The notes: generated from the letters alone by a model not told the origin. 64,000 nt of DNA from Arsenicicoccus cauae (GCF_009707125.1 NZ_WLVL01000040.1:248001-312000), one strand, 5' to 3'. Positions 46,049 to 56,349 are shown, numbered from the stretch's first letter. Numbers and translations: made by a program.

Positions 46049-46141
46049 CATGGGGGCTCGCGCCAGGCCCCACCGGCCGCCGCTCACGACCCGTCCCACC
46101 CGACGGCCCCCCACCGGGCCGCCCCGACAGATGGTTGCCGC

Positions 46142-46387
46142 ATGACCGTAGTCAAGATCGTCCTCGAGGTGCTGCTCGTCCTGGGCGGCCTCTTCCTGAC
46201 CCTGCTGATCCTGCTTCACAAGGGCAAGGGCGGCGGCATGTCCGACATGTTCGGGGGTGGGGTGTCCAACACCCTCGGCGGGTCCAGCGTGGCCGAGCGC
46301 AACCTCGACCGCTTCACGATCGCCGTCGCCGTCGTGTGGTTCTCGTGCGTCGTCGCGCTGGGGCTGATCCAGCGTTTCAGCGGCTGA
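46142..46387 (+). CDS. secG: Preprotein translocase subunit SecG
   Basis: 81 residues from ATG 46142. Two membrane helices (about 4-24 and 58-76) flank a cytoplasmic loop, HKGKGGGMSDMFGGGVSNTLGGSSVAERNLDR, which is the SecG signature. It supports SecYE in protein export. It is followed by a small hairpin and rbpA. Confidence 0.94.
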   Translation: MTVVKIVLEVLLVLGGLFLTLLILLHKGKGGGMSDMFGGGVSNTLGGSSVAERNLDRFTIAVAVVWFSCVVALGLIQRFSG

Positions 46388-46407
46388 CGCAGCCGCTCAC
46401 CGGAGCA

Positions 46408-46430
46408 GGCGGCCCGAGGGGGGAGCCGCC
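46408..46430 (+). terminator. Hairpin after secG
   Basis: GGCGGC (46408-46413) and GCCGCC (46425-46430) with an 11-base loop, 21 bases after the secG stop. Short stem. Confidence 0.45.
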
Positions 46431-46462
46431 CTCCCACCCACTTGCGGGCACCTGGGCCCGCC

Positions 46463-46488
46463 CCGGTCCTGCAACCAGTCGGGACCGG
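46463..46488 (+). promoter_or_regulatory. Hairpin in the rbpA leader
   Basis: CCGGTCC (46463-46469) and GGACCGG (46482-46488) form a 7-bp stem ending 17 bases before the rbpA ATG, just ahead of its GAGGAG ribosome site. It could influence translation; no function is shown. Confidence 0.35.
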
Positions 46489-46505
46489 TAGCTCGAGGAG
46501 AAACC

Positions 46506-46856
46506 ATGTCGGGTGGTAACGCCATCAGGGGCAGCCGCATCGGAGCGGGCCCCATGGGAGAGGCGGAGCGCGGGGAGTCCGCACCGCGCCTGGCCATCAG
46601 CTACTACTGCGCCCGCGGACACGAGACCCGCCCGGCGTTCTCGCAGGAGGCCGGGGCCGACGTCCCCGCCGAGTGGGACTGCCAGCGGTGCGGGCTCCCC
46701 GCGGGGCTCGATCCCGACGACCCGCCCGCACCACCGCGCACGGAGCCTTACAAGACCCACCTCGCCTACGTCAAGGAGCGACGCAGCGACGCCGACGGCC
46801 AGGCCCTGCTGGACGAGGCGCTCGCGGGCCTGCGGCAGCGCGGGCTGATCCAGTAG
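46506..46856 (+). CDS. rbpA: RNA polymerase-binding protein RbpA
   Basis: 116 residues from ATG 46506, with a GAGGAG site. The N-terminal tail MSGGNAIRGSRIGAGPMGEAERG and the zinc-type core YYCARGHETRPAFS ... WDCQRCGLPAG are typical, followed by the C-terminal sigma-interacting helix TPYKTHLAYVKERRS-like stretch (here EPYKTHLAYVKERRSDADG). RbpA binds the housekeeping sigma factor and stabilises open complexes. It is restricted to actinobacteria. Confidence 0.96.
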   Translation: MSGGNAIRGSRIGAGPMGEAERGESAPRLAISYYCARGHETRPAFSQEAGADVPAEWDCQRCGLPAGLDPDDPPAPPRTEPYKTHLAYVKERRSDADGQALLDEALAGLRQRGLIQ

Positions 46857-46877
46857 GGACCGCCCGACCGGTTCCCC

Positions 46878-46913
46878 CGACCTGCCCCGTCGCGGTCACG
46901 TCAGGGCAGGTCG
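46878..46913. terminator. 10-bp perfect hairpin overlapping the pgl stop
   Basis: CGACCTGCCC (46878-46887) and GGGCAGGTCG (46904-46913), 16-base loop. The right arm encodes the last residues (GDLP region) of pgl on the minus strand. It lies between convergent rbpA and pgl, so it may serve both. Confidence 0.6.
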
Positions 46914-47677
46914 CCGGCCGCCGCCTCGTCGACCAGCCACAGCGTGCGGCGCCGCCCGCGGACACCGGCTGCCGGGGCCTCGTGCACGTCCGCGCCGCCG
47001 GTGGCCGCGGCCACGGCCTCGGCCTTGTCCTCACCCGCGACCAGCAGCCACACCTCGTCGGCGGTGCACAGCGCGGGCATGGTCAGCGACAGGCGCGCCG
47101 GCGGCGGCTTGGGGGAGTCCGTCTCGGGCACGACCGTGCGGTCGGTCACGTCCAGCGTCGCCTTGCCCGGAAACAGGCTGGCGACGTGCGCGTCCGGGCC
47201 GACGCCCAGCATGACGACGTCAAAGGCCGGCACGTCCACGCCGTGCGGTCCCCGCCGCGCGGACCCGGCGGCCACCCGCGCCAGCTCGGCGGCATAGCGC
47301 TCCGCCGCGGCGGCGATGTCGTCGCCCTCGGCGTCGTCGGTGGCGGGCAGCTCGTGGACGTTGGCAGGGTCGAGCCCGAGGGCGGCCATGCGCCCCAGGC
47401 CCGCCTCGCGCGCCTGCGTGGCGTTGCGGTCCGCGGACTCGCGCTCGACATACCGCTCGTCCCCCCACCACAGGTGCACGAGCTCCCAGGCGACCGCGGG
47501 CGCGGCGGGGGAGTCGACGAGCGCCTCCACGAGAGCGTTGCCCATCGACCCGCCCGTGAGGACGACGTGCGCCTCGCCGTGCTCCGCCTGGACGTCCGTG
47601 ATGGTGGTGACGAGGCGGGCGGCGACGGCGGCCGCGAGGGTCGTCTTGTCGCGGTGGACGATCACCTGCGCGCTCAT
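46901..47677 (-). CDS. pgl: 6-phosphogluconolactonase
   Basis: 258 residues from ATG 47677, overlapping the opcA stop by four bases. The lactonase motifs are [35 protein letters not shown] and VVMLGVGPDAHVASLFPG. It hydrolyses 6-phosphogluconolactone, the product of Zwf, in the oxidative pentose phosphate pathway. It is the last gene of the minus-strand tkt-tal-zwf-opcA-pgl cluster. Confidence 0.94.
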   Translation of the reverse strand: MSAQVIVHRDKTTLAAAVAARLVTTITDVQAEHGEAHVVLTGGSMGNALVEALVDSPAAPAVAWELVHLWWGDERYVERESADRNATQAREAGLGRMAALGLDPANVHELPATDDAEGDDIAAAAERYAAELARVAAGSARRGPHGVDVPAFDVVMLGVGPDAHVASLFPGKATLDVTDRTVVPETDSPKPPPARLSLTMPALCTADEVWLLVAGEDKAEAVAAATGGADVHEAPAAGVRGRRRTLWLVDEAAAGDLP

Positions 47678-48975
47678 GAGGATGCCTTCTCGGCGGCGGA
47701 CCTCGTCGTGCCGGTCCGCTTCTTGGTGGAGGACTTCTTGGTGGAGGACTTCTTGGTGGAGGACTTCTCGGCCCACTGCTGCGCGGTCGCAGCCCTGTCC
47801 GCACCCGGGTCGCCCTGACCAACGGTCGGCCCGTCGGAGACCCGGCTGCCGACACGCTTCTGCCTCTCGGCGCGACGCCCGACCTCGCCATCCGGTGCCT
47901 TGTCCGTGGCCACCACCTCGTCGCGATCGGTGTCGACGGTCACCATGTCGCGGGACGTCTGGCGGGACCGCTCGCCCGCACGACGCGCCATCAGCCGGGA
48001 CTCGTCGGGCGAGGGTGCCTTGCCGGCCCGGACCAGGGCGCTGGCCAGCGAGGACCGGTCGGTGACGCGTCGCAGCCCCTCGACCAGGGCGAGCTCGTAG
48101 ACCTCGTCGGGGTCGAGCCGTCGCAGCTCGTCGGTCAGGCACTCGGCGTCGGACCGACGCGTGAGCCCCACCCGGCGGACGGGCTGCTCGGGGTGGGAGA
48201 GCGTGGCGATCGTGGTCCCCTCGGGACGGACCAGGTCCAGCGGCCCGGAGGGCCGATCGAGGCGGACGCTGATCAGGCCCGACCCCTGGGGGCTACGGCC
48301 GCGGGTGACCGGCACGTCGAGCGCCCCGGCCAGCCAGCCCGCGAGCAGGTCGGTGGCCGAGGAGTCGATGCCACCGACCACGACCGCGCTGGTCACCGGC
48401 TCGTAGGGCTGCTGGTCGAGGGCCGCCGCCAGCAGGGCGCGCCACAAGGTGATCCGGGACCACGCGAGGTCCGTGTCGCCCGGCGCGTAGTTCTTGGCCC
48501 GCCTCTTCAGCTCGGCGTGGGGGTTCTTGGCGACGGCGGAGTCGTTGATGCGCCGCTGGCACATCGCGCCGACGGGGTCGCTCGCGAGGTCGACGGGCGC
48601 GTCGCCCGGCCACCAGCCGACCACGGGGGAGTCCGGCAGCAGCAGCGGCAGCACCAGCGCGGCGCCGTGGTCGTTGACCTCGCCGTACAGCCGCATCACG
48701 ACCACCTCGGAGGCGCCCGCGTCGCCCCCGACCCGGATCTGTCCGTCGACGCGGCTCGACCCCCGGCGGTTGCCGTGGACGAGCGCGACCACGCGACAGG
48801 GGTGCATGTGCGAGGACTCCACGGCGGCCTCGATGGCCTCCTCGGCGCGATCCTCGTCGACCACGATGATCAGCGTGAGCACCCGGCCGAGGGCCATGGC
48901 GCCGCTGTCGTTGCGGATCTGGACAAGCTTCTTGGTCAGGGCCGAGGTCGAAGTCTTGGGCAGGTCGATGATCAC
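47674..48975 (-). CDS. opcA: Glucose-6-phosphate dehydrogenase assembly protein OpcA
   Basis: 433 residues from GTG 48975, selected because GGAGG lies five bases upstream and it overlaps the zwf stop as GTGA; GTG 48987 is an alternative. The protein begins VIIDLPKTSTSALTKKLV and carries VVGWWPGDAPVDLASDPVGAMCQRRINDS and VVVGGIDSSATDLLAGWLAGAL. OpcA assembles or allosterically activates Zwf in actinobacteria and cyanobacteria. The C-terminus has a basic low-complexity tail from a 15-bp repeat (KSSTK three times), resembling DNA- or surface-binding Lys tails. Confidence 0.92.
   Translation of the reverse strand: MIIDLPKTSTSALTKKLVQIRNDSGAMALGRVLTLIIVVDEDRAEEAIEAAVESSHMHPCRVVALVHGNRRGSSRVDGQIRVGGDAGASEVVVMRLYGEVNDHGAALVLPLLLPDSPVVGWWPGDAPVDLASDPVGAMCQRRINDSAVAKNPHAELKRRAKNYAPGDTDLAWSRITLWRALLAAALDQQPYEPVTSAVVVGGIDSSATDLLAGWLAGALDVPVTRGRSPQGSGLISVRLDRPSGPLDLVRPEGTTIATLSHPEQPVRRVGLTRRSDAECLTDELRRLDPDEVYELALVEGLRRVTDRSSLASALVRAGKAPSPDESRLMARRAGERSRQTSRDMVTVDTDRDEVVATDKAPDGEVGRRAERQKRVGSRVSDGPTVGQGDPGADRAATAQQWAEKSSTKKSSTKKSSTKKRTGTTRSAAEKASS
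47720..47764 (-). repeat. 15-bp in-frame tandem repeat in the opcA tail
   Basis: Three perfect copies of TTCTTGGTGGAGGAC (plus strand) at 47720, 47735 and 47750. Read on the coding strand each gives VLHQE-like bases translated as SSTKK units. In frame, so copy changes would alter tail length only. Confidence 0.9.
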
Positions 48976-50513
48976 GGCATCCTCCACTCGCGGCCGTCAC
49001 GGGCCATCATCTCGTCGGCGCTGGCGGGGCCCCAGGTCCCGCTGGGGTACGGATCGGGGCGGCCGTTCGCGGCCCAGTACTCCTCGACCGGGTCGAGGAT
49101 GCGCCACGACAGCTCGACCTCCTCGTTGCGGGGGAACATCGACGGCGCCCCCAGCAGCACGTCCAGGATCAGCCGCTCGTAGGCCTCGGGCGACTTCTCC
49201 GTGAAGGAGTTGCCGTAGGTGAAGTCCATCGTGACGTCGCGGACCTCCATCTGCGCGCCCGGCACCTTGGACCCGAAGCGGAGGGTGATGCCCTCGTCCG
49301 GCTGGACGCGGATGACGATGGCGTTCTGCCCCAGCTCCTCGGTCTCGGTGTCGTCGAACGGCAGGTGGGGGGCCTTCTTGAAGACCACGGCGATCTCGGT
49401 GACCCGCTTGCCGAGCCGCTTGCCGGTGCGCAGGTAGAAGGGAACGCCGGCCCAGCGGCGCGTGTCCACCTCGACCTTCATGGCCGCGTAGGTCTCGGTC
49501 GTCGAGCCGGGCTTCATGCCCTCCTCGTCCAGGAAGCCCACGACCTTCTCGCTGCCCTGCCAGCCCTCGGCGTACTGCCCGCGGGCCGTCGAGGCGGCGA
49601 GGTCGTCGGGCAGCCGCACCGACGCAAGGACCTTCTCCTTCTCGGCCCGCAGGTGCTGGGCCGTGAACGCGGTGGGCTCCTCCATCGCCGTCAGCGCGAG
49701 CAGCTGCAGCAGGTGGTTCTGGATGACGTCGCGGGCCGCGCCGATCCCGTCGTAGTAGCTCGCCCGACCGGCCACGCCGATGTCCTCGGCCATCGTGATC
49801 TGCACGTGGTCGATGTGGTGGGAGTTCCAGACCGGCTCGAACAGCTCGTTGGCGAAGCGCAGGGCCAGGAGGTTCTGGACGGTCTCCTTGCCGAGATAGT
49901 GGTCGATGCGAAAGACCGAGTCGGGGGCGAACACGCCCTCGACGATGTCGTTGAGCTCGCGCGCCGACTCCAGGTCGTGCCCGAAGGGCTTCTCGATGAC
50001 GACGCGGCGCCACTGACCGGGCTCGGCCGTCGCGAGCCCGCTGCGCTCGAGCTGCTGGCAGACCTGGCCGAAGAAGCCCGGCGGGATCGACAGGTAGAAC
50101 GCGGTGTTGCCGCCGGTGCCGCGGTCGCGCTCGAGCTGGTGCACCGTCTCGGCGAGCAGGTCGAAGGCCTCGTCGTCGTCGAAGGTGCCGGGCACGAACC
50201 GGATCCCCTCGGCGAGCGACTTCCACGTGGACTCGCGGAAGGGGGTGCGCGCGTGCTCCTTGACGGCGTCGTGCACGATCTGGCCGAAGTCCTGGTCGGC
50301 CCAGTCCCGCCGCGCGAAGCCGATGAGCGAGAAGCCCGGGGGCAGCAGCCCGCGGTTGGCGAGGTCGTAGATCGCCGGCATGACCTTCTTGCGGGACAGG
50401 TCGCCGGTCACGCCGAACAGCACCAGGGCGCAGGGGCCGGCGATGTTGGGCAGGCGCTTGTCCCGGACGTCCCTGAGCGGGTTGTGGTCGGCGGTCACTG
50501 GGGTGGGGCTCAA
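48972..50513 (-). CDS. zwf: Glucose-6-phosphate 1-dehydrogenase
   Basis: 513 residues from TTG 50513, chosen because a GGGAGAG site lies seven bases upstream; GTG 50498 is an alternative that shortens it by five residues. The NADP site is LVLFGVTGDLSRKKVMPAIYDL, the substrate motif is RIDHYLGKETVQNLL (with the catalytic His further on), and EKPFGHD is present. It makes 6-phosphogluconolactone and NADPH. It overlaps opcA by four bases and follows tal by 88 bases. Confidence 0.96.
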   Translation of the reverse strand: MSPTPVTADHNPLRDVRDKRLPNIAGPCALVLFGVTGDLSRKKVMPAIYDLANRGLLPPGFSLIGFARRDWADQDFGQIVHDAVKEHARTPFRESTWKSLAEGIRFVPGTFDDDEAFDLLAETVHQLERDRGTGGNTAFYLSIPPGFFGQVCQQLERSGLATAEPGQWRRVVIEKPFGHDLESARELNDIVEGVFAPDSVFRIDHYLGKETVQNLLALRFANELFEPVWNSHHIDHVQITMAEDIGVAGRASYYDGIGAARDVIQNHLLQLLALTAMEEPTAFTAQHLRAEKEKVLASVRLPDDLAASTARGQYAEGWQGSEKVVGFLDEEGMKPGSTTETYAAMKVEVDTRRWAGVPFYLRTGKRLGKRVTEIAVVFKKAPHLPFDDTETEELGQNAIVIRVQPDEGITLRFGSKVPGAQMEVRDVTMDFTYGNSFTEKSPEAYERLILDVLLGAPSMFPRNEEVELSWRILDPVEEYWAANGRPDPYPSGTWGPASADEMMARDGREWRMP

Positions 50514-50601
50514 CTGGTCTCTCCCGTCGGCTGGGTGCGTGCGGCCGTATGTCGTGGCCGACCCGCCGCCTCGTGGGTGGAGGCGGCGGGCCGCGTCACG
50601 G

Positions 50602-51708
50602 TCAGTGCTTGTCGAGCTCTGCCTGGACCGTCTCGAGGAGCTCGGTCCAGGACTTCTCGAACTTCTCGACGCCCTCGCGCTCGAGCTGCTCGACCACCTC
50701 GACGTACGAGATGCCTTGCCGCTCCAGGGCGTCCATCACCGCGTCGGACTCGTCGTAGGTGCCGGTGATGGTGTCGCCGGTGATCTCGCCGTGGTCCGCC
50801 GCCGCGTCGAGCGTCTTCTCCGGCATGGTGTTGACGGTCTGCGGGGCGACGAGCTCGTCGACATACATCGTGTCCTGGTAGGCCGGGTCCTTGACCCCGG
50901 TGGAGGCCCAGAGCGGGCGCTGGACGTGCGCCCCGTCGTCCGCGAGGTTGGCCCAGCGCGGCGTGCCGAACTGCTCCTGCCAGGCCTGGTAGGCCAGGCG
51001 GGCGTTGGCCAGGCCGGCCTTGCCCTTGAGGGCGGTGGCCTCGTCCGTGCCGACCTCGTCGAGGCGCTTGTCCACCTCGGTGTCCACGCGGGACACGAAG
51101 AAGGACGCCACCGAGTGGATCTGCGACAGGTCCTTGCCCGCCTCGCGCGCCTGCTCGACACCGGTCATGAAGGCGTTCATCACGGCGCGGTAGCGGTCGA
51201 GGCTGAAGATGAGCGTCACGTTGACCGAGATCCCCTCGGCCAGGACCCGGCTGATGGCCGGCAGGCCCTCGACCGTGGCGGGGATCTTGATCATGACGTT
51301 GGGGCGGTCGACCGCGGCAGACAGCTCCTTGGCCACCTGCACGGTGCGCTCGGTGTCGTGCGCCAGCCGGGGGTCGACCTCGATGGAGACCCGTCCATCG
51401 ACGCCGTCGGTCCGGTCGTAGACCGGGCGCATGATGTCGCACGCGTCCCGCACGTCCGTGGTGGTGAGGGCAAAGACCGCGCGCTCGACATCGGCGCCCT
51501 CGGCCTTGAGCTCCGTGACCTGCGGGGTGTACTTCTCACCCTTGGCCAGGGCCGACGCAAAGATCGAGGGGTTCGTGGTGACTCCCACGACGCCCTTGGT
51601 GTCGACGACCTCCTGGAGGTTGCCGGTGGAGATGCGCTCGCGTGACAGGTCGTCCAGCCAGATGGAGACGCCTGCGGCCGCGAGGGCCTCGAGGTTCTTG
51701 CTCGTCAT
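50602..51708 (-). CDS. tal: Transaldolase
   Basis: 368 residues from ATG 51708. TalB-like motifs are [13 protein letters not shown], the Schiff-base lysine in [15 protein letters not shown] and [24 protein letters not shown]. It transfers a dihydroxyacetone unit in the non-oxidative pentose phosphate pathway. Only four bases separate it from tkt, so the two are translated from one message. Confidence 0.96.
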   Translation of the reverse strand: MTSKNLEALAAAGVSIWLDDLSRERISTGNLQEVVDTKGVVGVTTNPSIFASALAKGEKYTPQVTELKAEGADVERAVFALTTTDVRDACDIMRPVYDRTDGVDGRVSIEVDPRLAHDTERTVQVAKELSAAVDRPNVMIKIPATVEGLPAISRVLAEGISVNVTLIFSLDRYRAVMNAFMTGVEQAREAGKDLSQIHSVASFFVSRVDTEVDKRLDEVGTDEATALKGKAGLANARLAYQAWQEQFGTPRWANLADDGAHVQRPLWASTGVKDPAYQDTMYVDELVAPQTVNTMPEKTLDAAADHGEITGDTITGTYDESDAVMDALERQGISYVEVVEQLEREGVEKFEKSWTELLETVQAELDKH

Positions 51709-51712
51709 GCGA

Positions 51713-53938
51713 TCACTTGCCTTCCTGGCGCTCGGCCGGGGCGGAGGACTCGAAGCCCGGGTCCTTGGAGGCGTAACCGGGTGCGGTGTCGCCGGGGGTG
51801 GGGTCGCCGGACTCGGCGACCGACGCCTTGGCGGCCTCGACGACGGCCTCCGGCGTGAAGCCGAACTCGCTGAACAGCGTCTTGGCGTCCGCCGACGCGC
51901 CGAAGTGGTCGATCCCGATGATCCGGCCGGCGTCGCCGACGTAGTCGCGCCAGCCCATCGTGGAGCCGGCCTCGATGCTGACGCGGGCCCGGACGGCCTT
52001 GGGCAGCACCTGCTCGCGGTAGGCCTCGTCCTGCTGGGCGAACCACTCCTGGCAAGGCATCGACACGACGCGCGTGGCGACGCCCTGGGCCTCGAGCAGC
52101 TCGGCGCCGGCCATGGCGACCGAGACCTCGGAGCCCGTCGCCATCACGATGACGTCGGGTGTCTGCTTGCTGGCCTCGACCAGGACGTAGGCCCCCCTGG
52201 CCACCTGCTCGACCGAGGTCGAGGCGGGGTCGAGGATCGGCAGCGCCTGGCGCGACAGGGCGATACCCGTCGGGTTGCCGTGGCGGGTCAGGATCGTCTG
52301 CCACGCGTGGGCGGTCTCGTTGGCGTCGGCGGGACGGACGACGTCCAGGCCCGGGATCGCGCGCAGCGAGGCGAGGTGCTCGATCGGCTGGTGGGTGGGT
52401 CCGTCCTCGCCGAGACCGATGGAGTCGTGCGTCCACACAAAGATCGAGTCGGCCTCCTGGATCGCCGCCAGACGCACCGCCGGGCGCATGTAGTCCGAGA
52501 ACACGAGGAAGGTGCCGCCGTAGGGCCGGGTGAGCCCCTCGAGGGCGATGCCGTTGACGATCATGCCCATGGCGTTCTCGCGGACCCCGAAGTGCAGGGT
52601 GCGCCCGTAGGGGCCGCCCTGCCACTCGGAGGTCTGGCGGTCCTCCGGCACGAAGGAGGGCTGCCCGCCCATCGTCGTGTTGTTGGACTCGGCGAGGTCG
52701 GCGGAGCCGCCCCACAGCTCGGGGAGGACGTCGGCGAGGGCGGTGAGCACCTTGCCGGACGCGGCGCGCGTCGCCAGCCCCTTGTCGTCCGGCTCGAAGG
52801 TCGGGAAGGCCTCGGCGTAGCCGTCGGGGACCTCGTGGGCCCGGACGCGGTCGAGGAGCGCGGCGCCCTCGGGGTTGGCCGAGCGCCACGCCTCGTAGCG
52901 CTCGTCCCAGCCCTTGCGCAGCTCGGCGCCACGGTCGCGCACCGAGCGCACGTGGGCGAGGACCTCGTCGGAGACGTCAAAGGTCTTGTCGGGGTCGAAC
53001 CCGAGCAAGGACTTCATCCCCTTGATCTCGTCGTCGCCGAGCGCGGAGCCGTGAGACTTGCCGGTGCCCTGCTTGGTGGGGGCGGGCCAGGCGATCACGG
53101 TGCGCAGCACGATGAAGGTCGGCTTGTCGAGGACGGTGCGGCCCTGCTCGATCGCGGCATAGAGCGCGTCGACGTCCTCGACGTAGTCCTCGTCGCGCAC
53201 GCCGTGCTTGGTGCGCCACTCGACCACGCGCACGTCCCAGCCGTAGGCCTCGTAGCGCGCCGCTACGTCCTCGGAGAAGGACACGTCGGTGTCGTCCTCG
53301 ATGGAGATCTGGTTCTGGTCGTAGATCAGCGTGAGGTTGCCGAGCCGCTGGGTGGCCGCGAGGGAGCTGGCCTCGCTGGCGACGCCCTCCATCATGCAGC
53401 CGTCGCCGGCGATGCAGTAGACGTCGTGGTCGAAGACGCTCTCGCCCGGGGCGGCCGCGGGGTCGAAGAGCCCGCGCTGGCGTCGTTGCGCCATCGCCAT
53501 ACCGACCGCGGTCGCGACCCCCGACCCCAGCGGGCCGGTGGTGAGGTCGACGCCCTCGGTGTGGTGGACCTCGGGGTGGCCGGGGGTCTTGGACCCCCAT
53601 GTGCGCAGCGCCTCGATGTCCTCGAGCTCGAGGAGCCCGGAGTAGTAGAGCTGGATGTACTGCGTCAGGCTCGAGTGCCCCGCCGACAGGACGAAGCGGT
53701 CGCGACCCAACCAGTGCGGGTCCGAGGGGTCATGACGCATGACCTTCTGGTAGAGCAGGTACGCCGCGGGGGCGAGGCTGATCGCGGTCCCGGGGTGCCC
53801 GTTGCCGGTCTTCTGCACGGCGTCCGCCGCCAGGGTGCGGACGGTGTCGACGGCGCGGACGTCCACGTCGCTCCAGCCGACCTGCTCGGCGACGGGGTCG
53901 GACACCTGTCGGCCGTGGGCCTTGGGGGTGATGCTCAC
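51713..53938 (-). CDS. tkt: Transketolase
   Basis: 741 residues from GTG 53938. The thiamine diphosphate motif is [35 protein letters not shown]. Other signatures are [47 protein letters not shown] (catalytic His) and the C-terminal [11 protein letters not shown]. It moves two-carbon units between sugar phosphates. It is the first gene of the pentose phosphate cluster and is divergent from ctaB across 267 bases. The C-terminal 30 residues are Asp/Pro/Gly-rich and may be disordered. Confidence 0.96.
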   Translation of the reverse strand: MSITPKAHGRQVSDPVAEQVGWSDVDVRAVDTVRTLAADAVQKTGNGHPGTAISLAPAAYLLYQKVMRHDPSDPHWLGRDRFVLSAGHSSLTQYIQLYYSGLLELEDIEALRTWGSKTPGHPEVHHTEGVDLTTGPLGSGVATAVGMAMAQRRQRGLFDPAAAPGESVFDHDVYCIAGDGCMMEGVASEASSLAATQRLGNLTLIYDQNQISIEDDTDVSFSEDVAARYEAYGWDVRVVEWRTKHGVRDEDYVEDVDALYAAIEQGRTVLDKPTFIVLRTVIAWPAPTKQGTGKSHGSALGDDEIKGMKSLLGFDPDKTFDVSDEVLAHVRSVRDRGAELRKGWDERYEAWRSANPEGAALLDRVRAHEVPDGYAEAFPTFEPDDKGLATRAASGKVLTALADVLPELWGGSADLAESNNTTMGGQPSFVPEDRQTSEWQGGPYGRTLHFGVRENAMGMIVNGIALEGLTRPYGGTFLVFSDYMRPAVRLAAIQEADSIFVWTHDSIGLGEDGPTHQPIEHLASLRAIPGLDVVRPADANETAHAWQTILTRHGNPTGIALSRQALPILDPASTSVEQVARGAYVLVEASKQTPDVIVMATGSEVSVAMAGAELLEAQGVATRVVSMPCQEWFAQQDEAYREQVLPKAVRARVSIEAGSTMGWRDYVGDAGRIIGIDHFGASADAKTLFSEFGFTPEAVVEAAKASVAESGDPTPGDTAPGYASKDPGFESSAPAERQEGK

Positions 53939-54205
53939 GTGGTCACACTTCCTTCGTGGTCGGAGTCACATCGAGCCTATCGACTTCTACCCACCCCTCG
54001 TCACCTTGATCCGGCGCGGGCACCATCCCGGGCGAGGCGTGGGGGAGGTCATACCGGGAGCACCGGCGTGCCGCGTCGCACGGCGTCGCCGGCCCACGCG
54101 GGACGGGATAGGATCGGGAGGCCTGTCCGCAAACCCCGCCGATGGCGAGCCCGCTCGACCACCCACCGGCCCGGTCCGGACCCCGCCCGACGACCGAAGG
54201 ACACC
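53939..54205. other. Divergent tkt-ctaB intergenic region
   Basis: 267 bases with no gene visible. It should hold promoters for both tkt and ctaB. A GATAGGAT stretch near 54110 could be a -10 element for ctaB. I see no clear palindrome or riboswitch. Confidence 0.5.
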
Positions 54206-55159
54206 GTGACAGCCTCGCAGCCGCGCACCGCGCCTGATCGGACCGGTGCCCCGTCGTCGCGCTTCAGCTACACCGTCAAGAACTACATGGCGCTGACGAA
54301 GCCGCGGATCATCGAGCTGCTCCTCGTCACGACCTTCCCCGTCATGTTCCTCGCGCAGCGCGGTCTGCCGGACTTCTGGCTGGTGGTCAGCACCCTGGTC
54401 GGCGGCTCGCTGTCCGCCGGCGCGGCCAACACGCTCAACTGCTACCTCGACCGGGACATCGACCGCCTCATGGCGCGCACGCAGAACCGCCCGCTCGTGA
54501 CGGGCGAGATCTCGCCGTCGGCGGCGATGCGCTTCGGGATCGTCCTCACCGTCGTGTCGACGTTGTGGCTCGGGTTCTTCGTCAACTGGCTCTCGGCCGT
54601 CCTGTCGGTCAGCGCGATCCTGCTCTACGTCGTCTTCTACACCCTCGTGCTCAAGCGCCGGACCTCGCAGAACATCGTCTGGGGCGGCGTCGCCGGGTGC
54701 ATGCCGGTCCTCATCGGGTGGGCGGCCGTCACGGAGTCGATCTCGTGGACGCCGGTCGTGCTCTTCCTGTGGATCTTCTTCTGGACGCCGCCGCACTACT
54801 GGCCGCTGTCGATGCGGTTCAAGGACCAGTACGCCGCGGCGGGCATCCCCATGCTCCCCGTGCTCAAGCAGGACACCTCGGTCGCTCGCCAGATCGTCGC
54901 GTACGCCTGGGCGACCGCGCTCATCTCACTGGTGCTGGTGCCGGTGGCCGGCATGGGCTGGATCTACCTGGTCACCGCCATCCTCTCGGGCGGGCTCTTC
55001 CTCCTCGAGGCCTACAGGCTGCTGGGTCGCGCCCAGGACCCCGCCAACGCCACGACGGCCTCGCTCAAGCCCATGCGTCTGTTTCACTACTCGATCACCT
55101 ACGTGACGCTGCTGTTCATGGCCGTGGCGATCGACCCCCTCTTGCACCTCCCCCTCTGA
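54206..55159 (+). CDS. ctaB: Protoheme IX farnesyltransferase (heme O synthase)
   Basis: 317 residues from GTG 54206, after CGAAGGACACC. The UbiA prenyltransferase motifs are [47 protein letters not shown] (first Asp-rich motif) and [14 protein letters not shown] near the second Asp-rich region. Nine membrane helices are expected. It adds a farnesyl group to heme B for cytochrome oxidase. It converges on ctaA, which performs the next step. Confidence 0.95.
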   Translation: MTASQPRTAPDRTGAPSSRFSYTVKNYMALTKPRIIELLLVTTFPVMFLAQRGLPDFWLVVSTLVGGSLSAGAANTLNCYLDRDIDRLMARTQNRPLVTGEISPSAAMRFGIVLTVVSTLWLGFFVNWLSAVLSVSAILLYVVFYTLVLKRRTSQNIVWGGVAGCMPVLIGWAAVTESISWTPVVLFLWIFFWTPPHYWPLSMRFKDQYAAAGIPMLPVLKQDTSVARQIVAYAWATALISLVLVPVAGMGWIYLVTAILSGGLFLLEAYRLLGRAQDPANATTASLKPMRLFHYSITYVTLLFMAVAIDPLLHLPL

Positions 55160-55320
55160 CCTACCGGGGGTAAGTGCATCAGCCGGGCCTCGTCCCCCAG
55201 GTCGATGATCCCGCCCCCGGTAGGGGCATCAGCCGGGCATCGTTCCCCAGGTCGATGATCCCGCCCCCGGTAGGAGCATCAGCCGGGCCTCGTCCGCCAG
55301 GTCGATGATCCCGCCCCCGG
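55160..55320. repeat. 50-bp intergenic repeat family, locus B
   Basis: Three units with exact 50-bp spacing, seen from GCATCAGCCGGGC at 55176, 55226 and 55276. Each contains CTCGTCCCCCAGGTCGATGA (with single changes) and ends CCGCCCCCGG. The sequence parallels locus A at 8851. CTACCGGGGG (55161-55170) is exactly complementary to CCCCCGGTAG at 55214-55223. Locus B lies between convergent ctaB and ctaA. Confidence 0.9.
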
Positions 55321-55407
55321 CGAGTCTGCAGGCCGTATGCCGACCGCCCGCCGTCAGGATGCCGCGCTGCTCGGGCTCGGCGAGCAGGTCCGGTGCGCGA
55401 GCGCCCG

Positions 55408-56349
55408 TCAGCGGCGGCGCGCGGTGAGCACGCCCTGCGTCAGCAGGACGGTGAAGAGCGCCGAGAGCAGCAGGTGGACGGCCACCACCGCGATGGGCCG
55501 ACCGGTGAAGTACTGCACATAACCCACCAGGCCCTGCAGCAGCGAGAGCGCCAGCGTCCAGTCCCAGGCGCGGCGGAAGGGGGCGGGCACCTCGATCAGG
55601 CGGGATGCCACGACCAGCGCGACGGCCAGGCCGAGGAAGAGCATCACGGAGTCGGCGTGCAGCCAGCTCGTGGCGTGAGGGTCGAAGCCGAAGCGGACGT
55701 TCTCGTCCTTGTCACCGCTGTGGGGGCCGGAGCCGGTGACGGCGGTGCCCAGCACGCAGACGACGCCACCCACGGCCGCGGCGGCCCACGCCAGACGCTG
55801 GACCACCGTCGGCACGGCGCGCTGGGGGGCGTCGTCCCCCTCGCGGTAGCGGTAGAGCAGGTAGGTCGCGTTGGCCACCAGGAACAGCGAGATCAGGAAG
55901 TGCGGGGACACGGTGCGCGGGTCCAGCCGGGCGAGGACGATGATCCCGCCCACGACCGCCTGCACCAGCACGAACAGCAGCGGCACCGCACACGCGTAGA
56001 CGAACCGGCGACGGGATCGCCAGAACCGCCTCGCGGCGAGCACGAGCACCCACGCGGCGATCACGACGAGCACCGGAGACATCAGGCGGTTGCCGAACTC
56101 GATGAACTTGTGGAAACCCTCGGTCTGCTCGCCGGTGGGGACGAGCGACCCCGCCGTGCACTCAGGCCAGGTGGGGCACCCAAGACCCGACCCCGTCAGG
56201 CGGACGAGGCCACCGGTGAGGATGATCGCGACGTTGCCGACGAGGTTGGCCACGAGGGCGATCCACATCCAGTCCCGGGCCCCGCGCGGGGGCGTCACGA
56301 CGTCCGCGGGGGAGTGGGTCGGTGCGCCGGGGGTGGTCGAGGTGCTCAC
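55408..56349 (-). CDS. ctaA: Heme A synthase
   Basis: 313 residues from GTG 56349. Eight membrane helices. The conserved His/Glu regions are visible: the loop-1 Cys pair GLGCPTWPEC (a CtaA disulfide signature), FHKFIEFGNRLMSPVL, TVSPHFLISLFLVAN and TSWLHADSVMLF. It oxidises heme O to heme A for aa3-type cytochrome oxidase. It converges on ctaB with the 50-bp repeat between them. The ABC exporter genes lie 124 bases upstream on the same strand. Confidence 0.95.
   Translation of the reverse strand: MSTSTTPGAPTHSPADVVTPPRGARDWMWIALVANLVGNVAIILTGGLVRLTGSGLGCPTWPECTAGSLVPTGEQTEGFHKFIEFGNRLMSPVLVVIAAWVLVLAARRFWRSRRRFVYACAVPLLFVLVQAVVGGIIVLARLDPRTVSPHFLISLFLVANATYLLYRYREGDDAPQRAVPTVVQRLAWAAAAVGGVVCVLGTAVTGSGPHSGDKDENVRFGFDPHATSWLHADSVMLFLGLAVALVVASRLIEVPAPFRRAWDWTLALSLLQGLVGYVQYFTGRPIAVVAVHLLLSALFTVLLTQGVLTARRR

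Noticed and set aside
55160-55320. Possible CRISPR array
   Set aside because: The whole 50-bp unit is repeated, with no unique spacers, and no cas genes are present.
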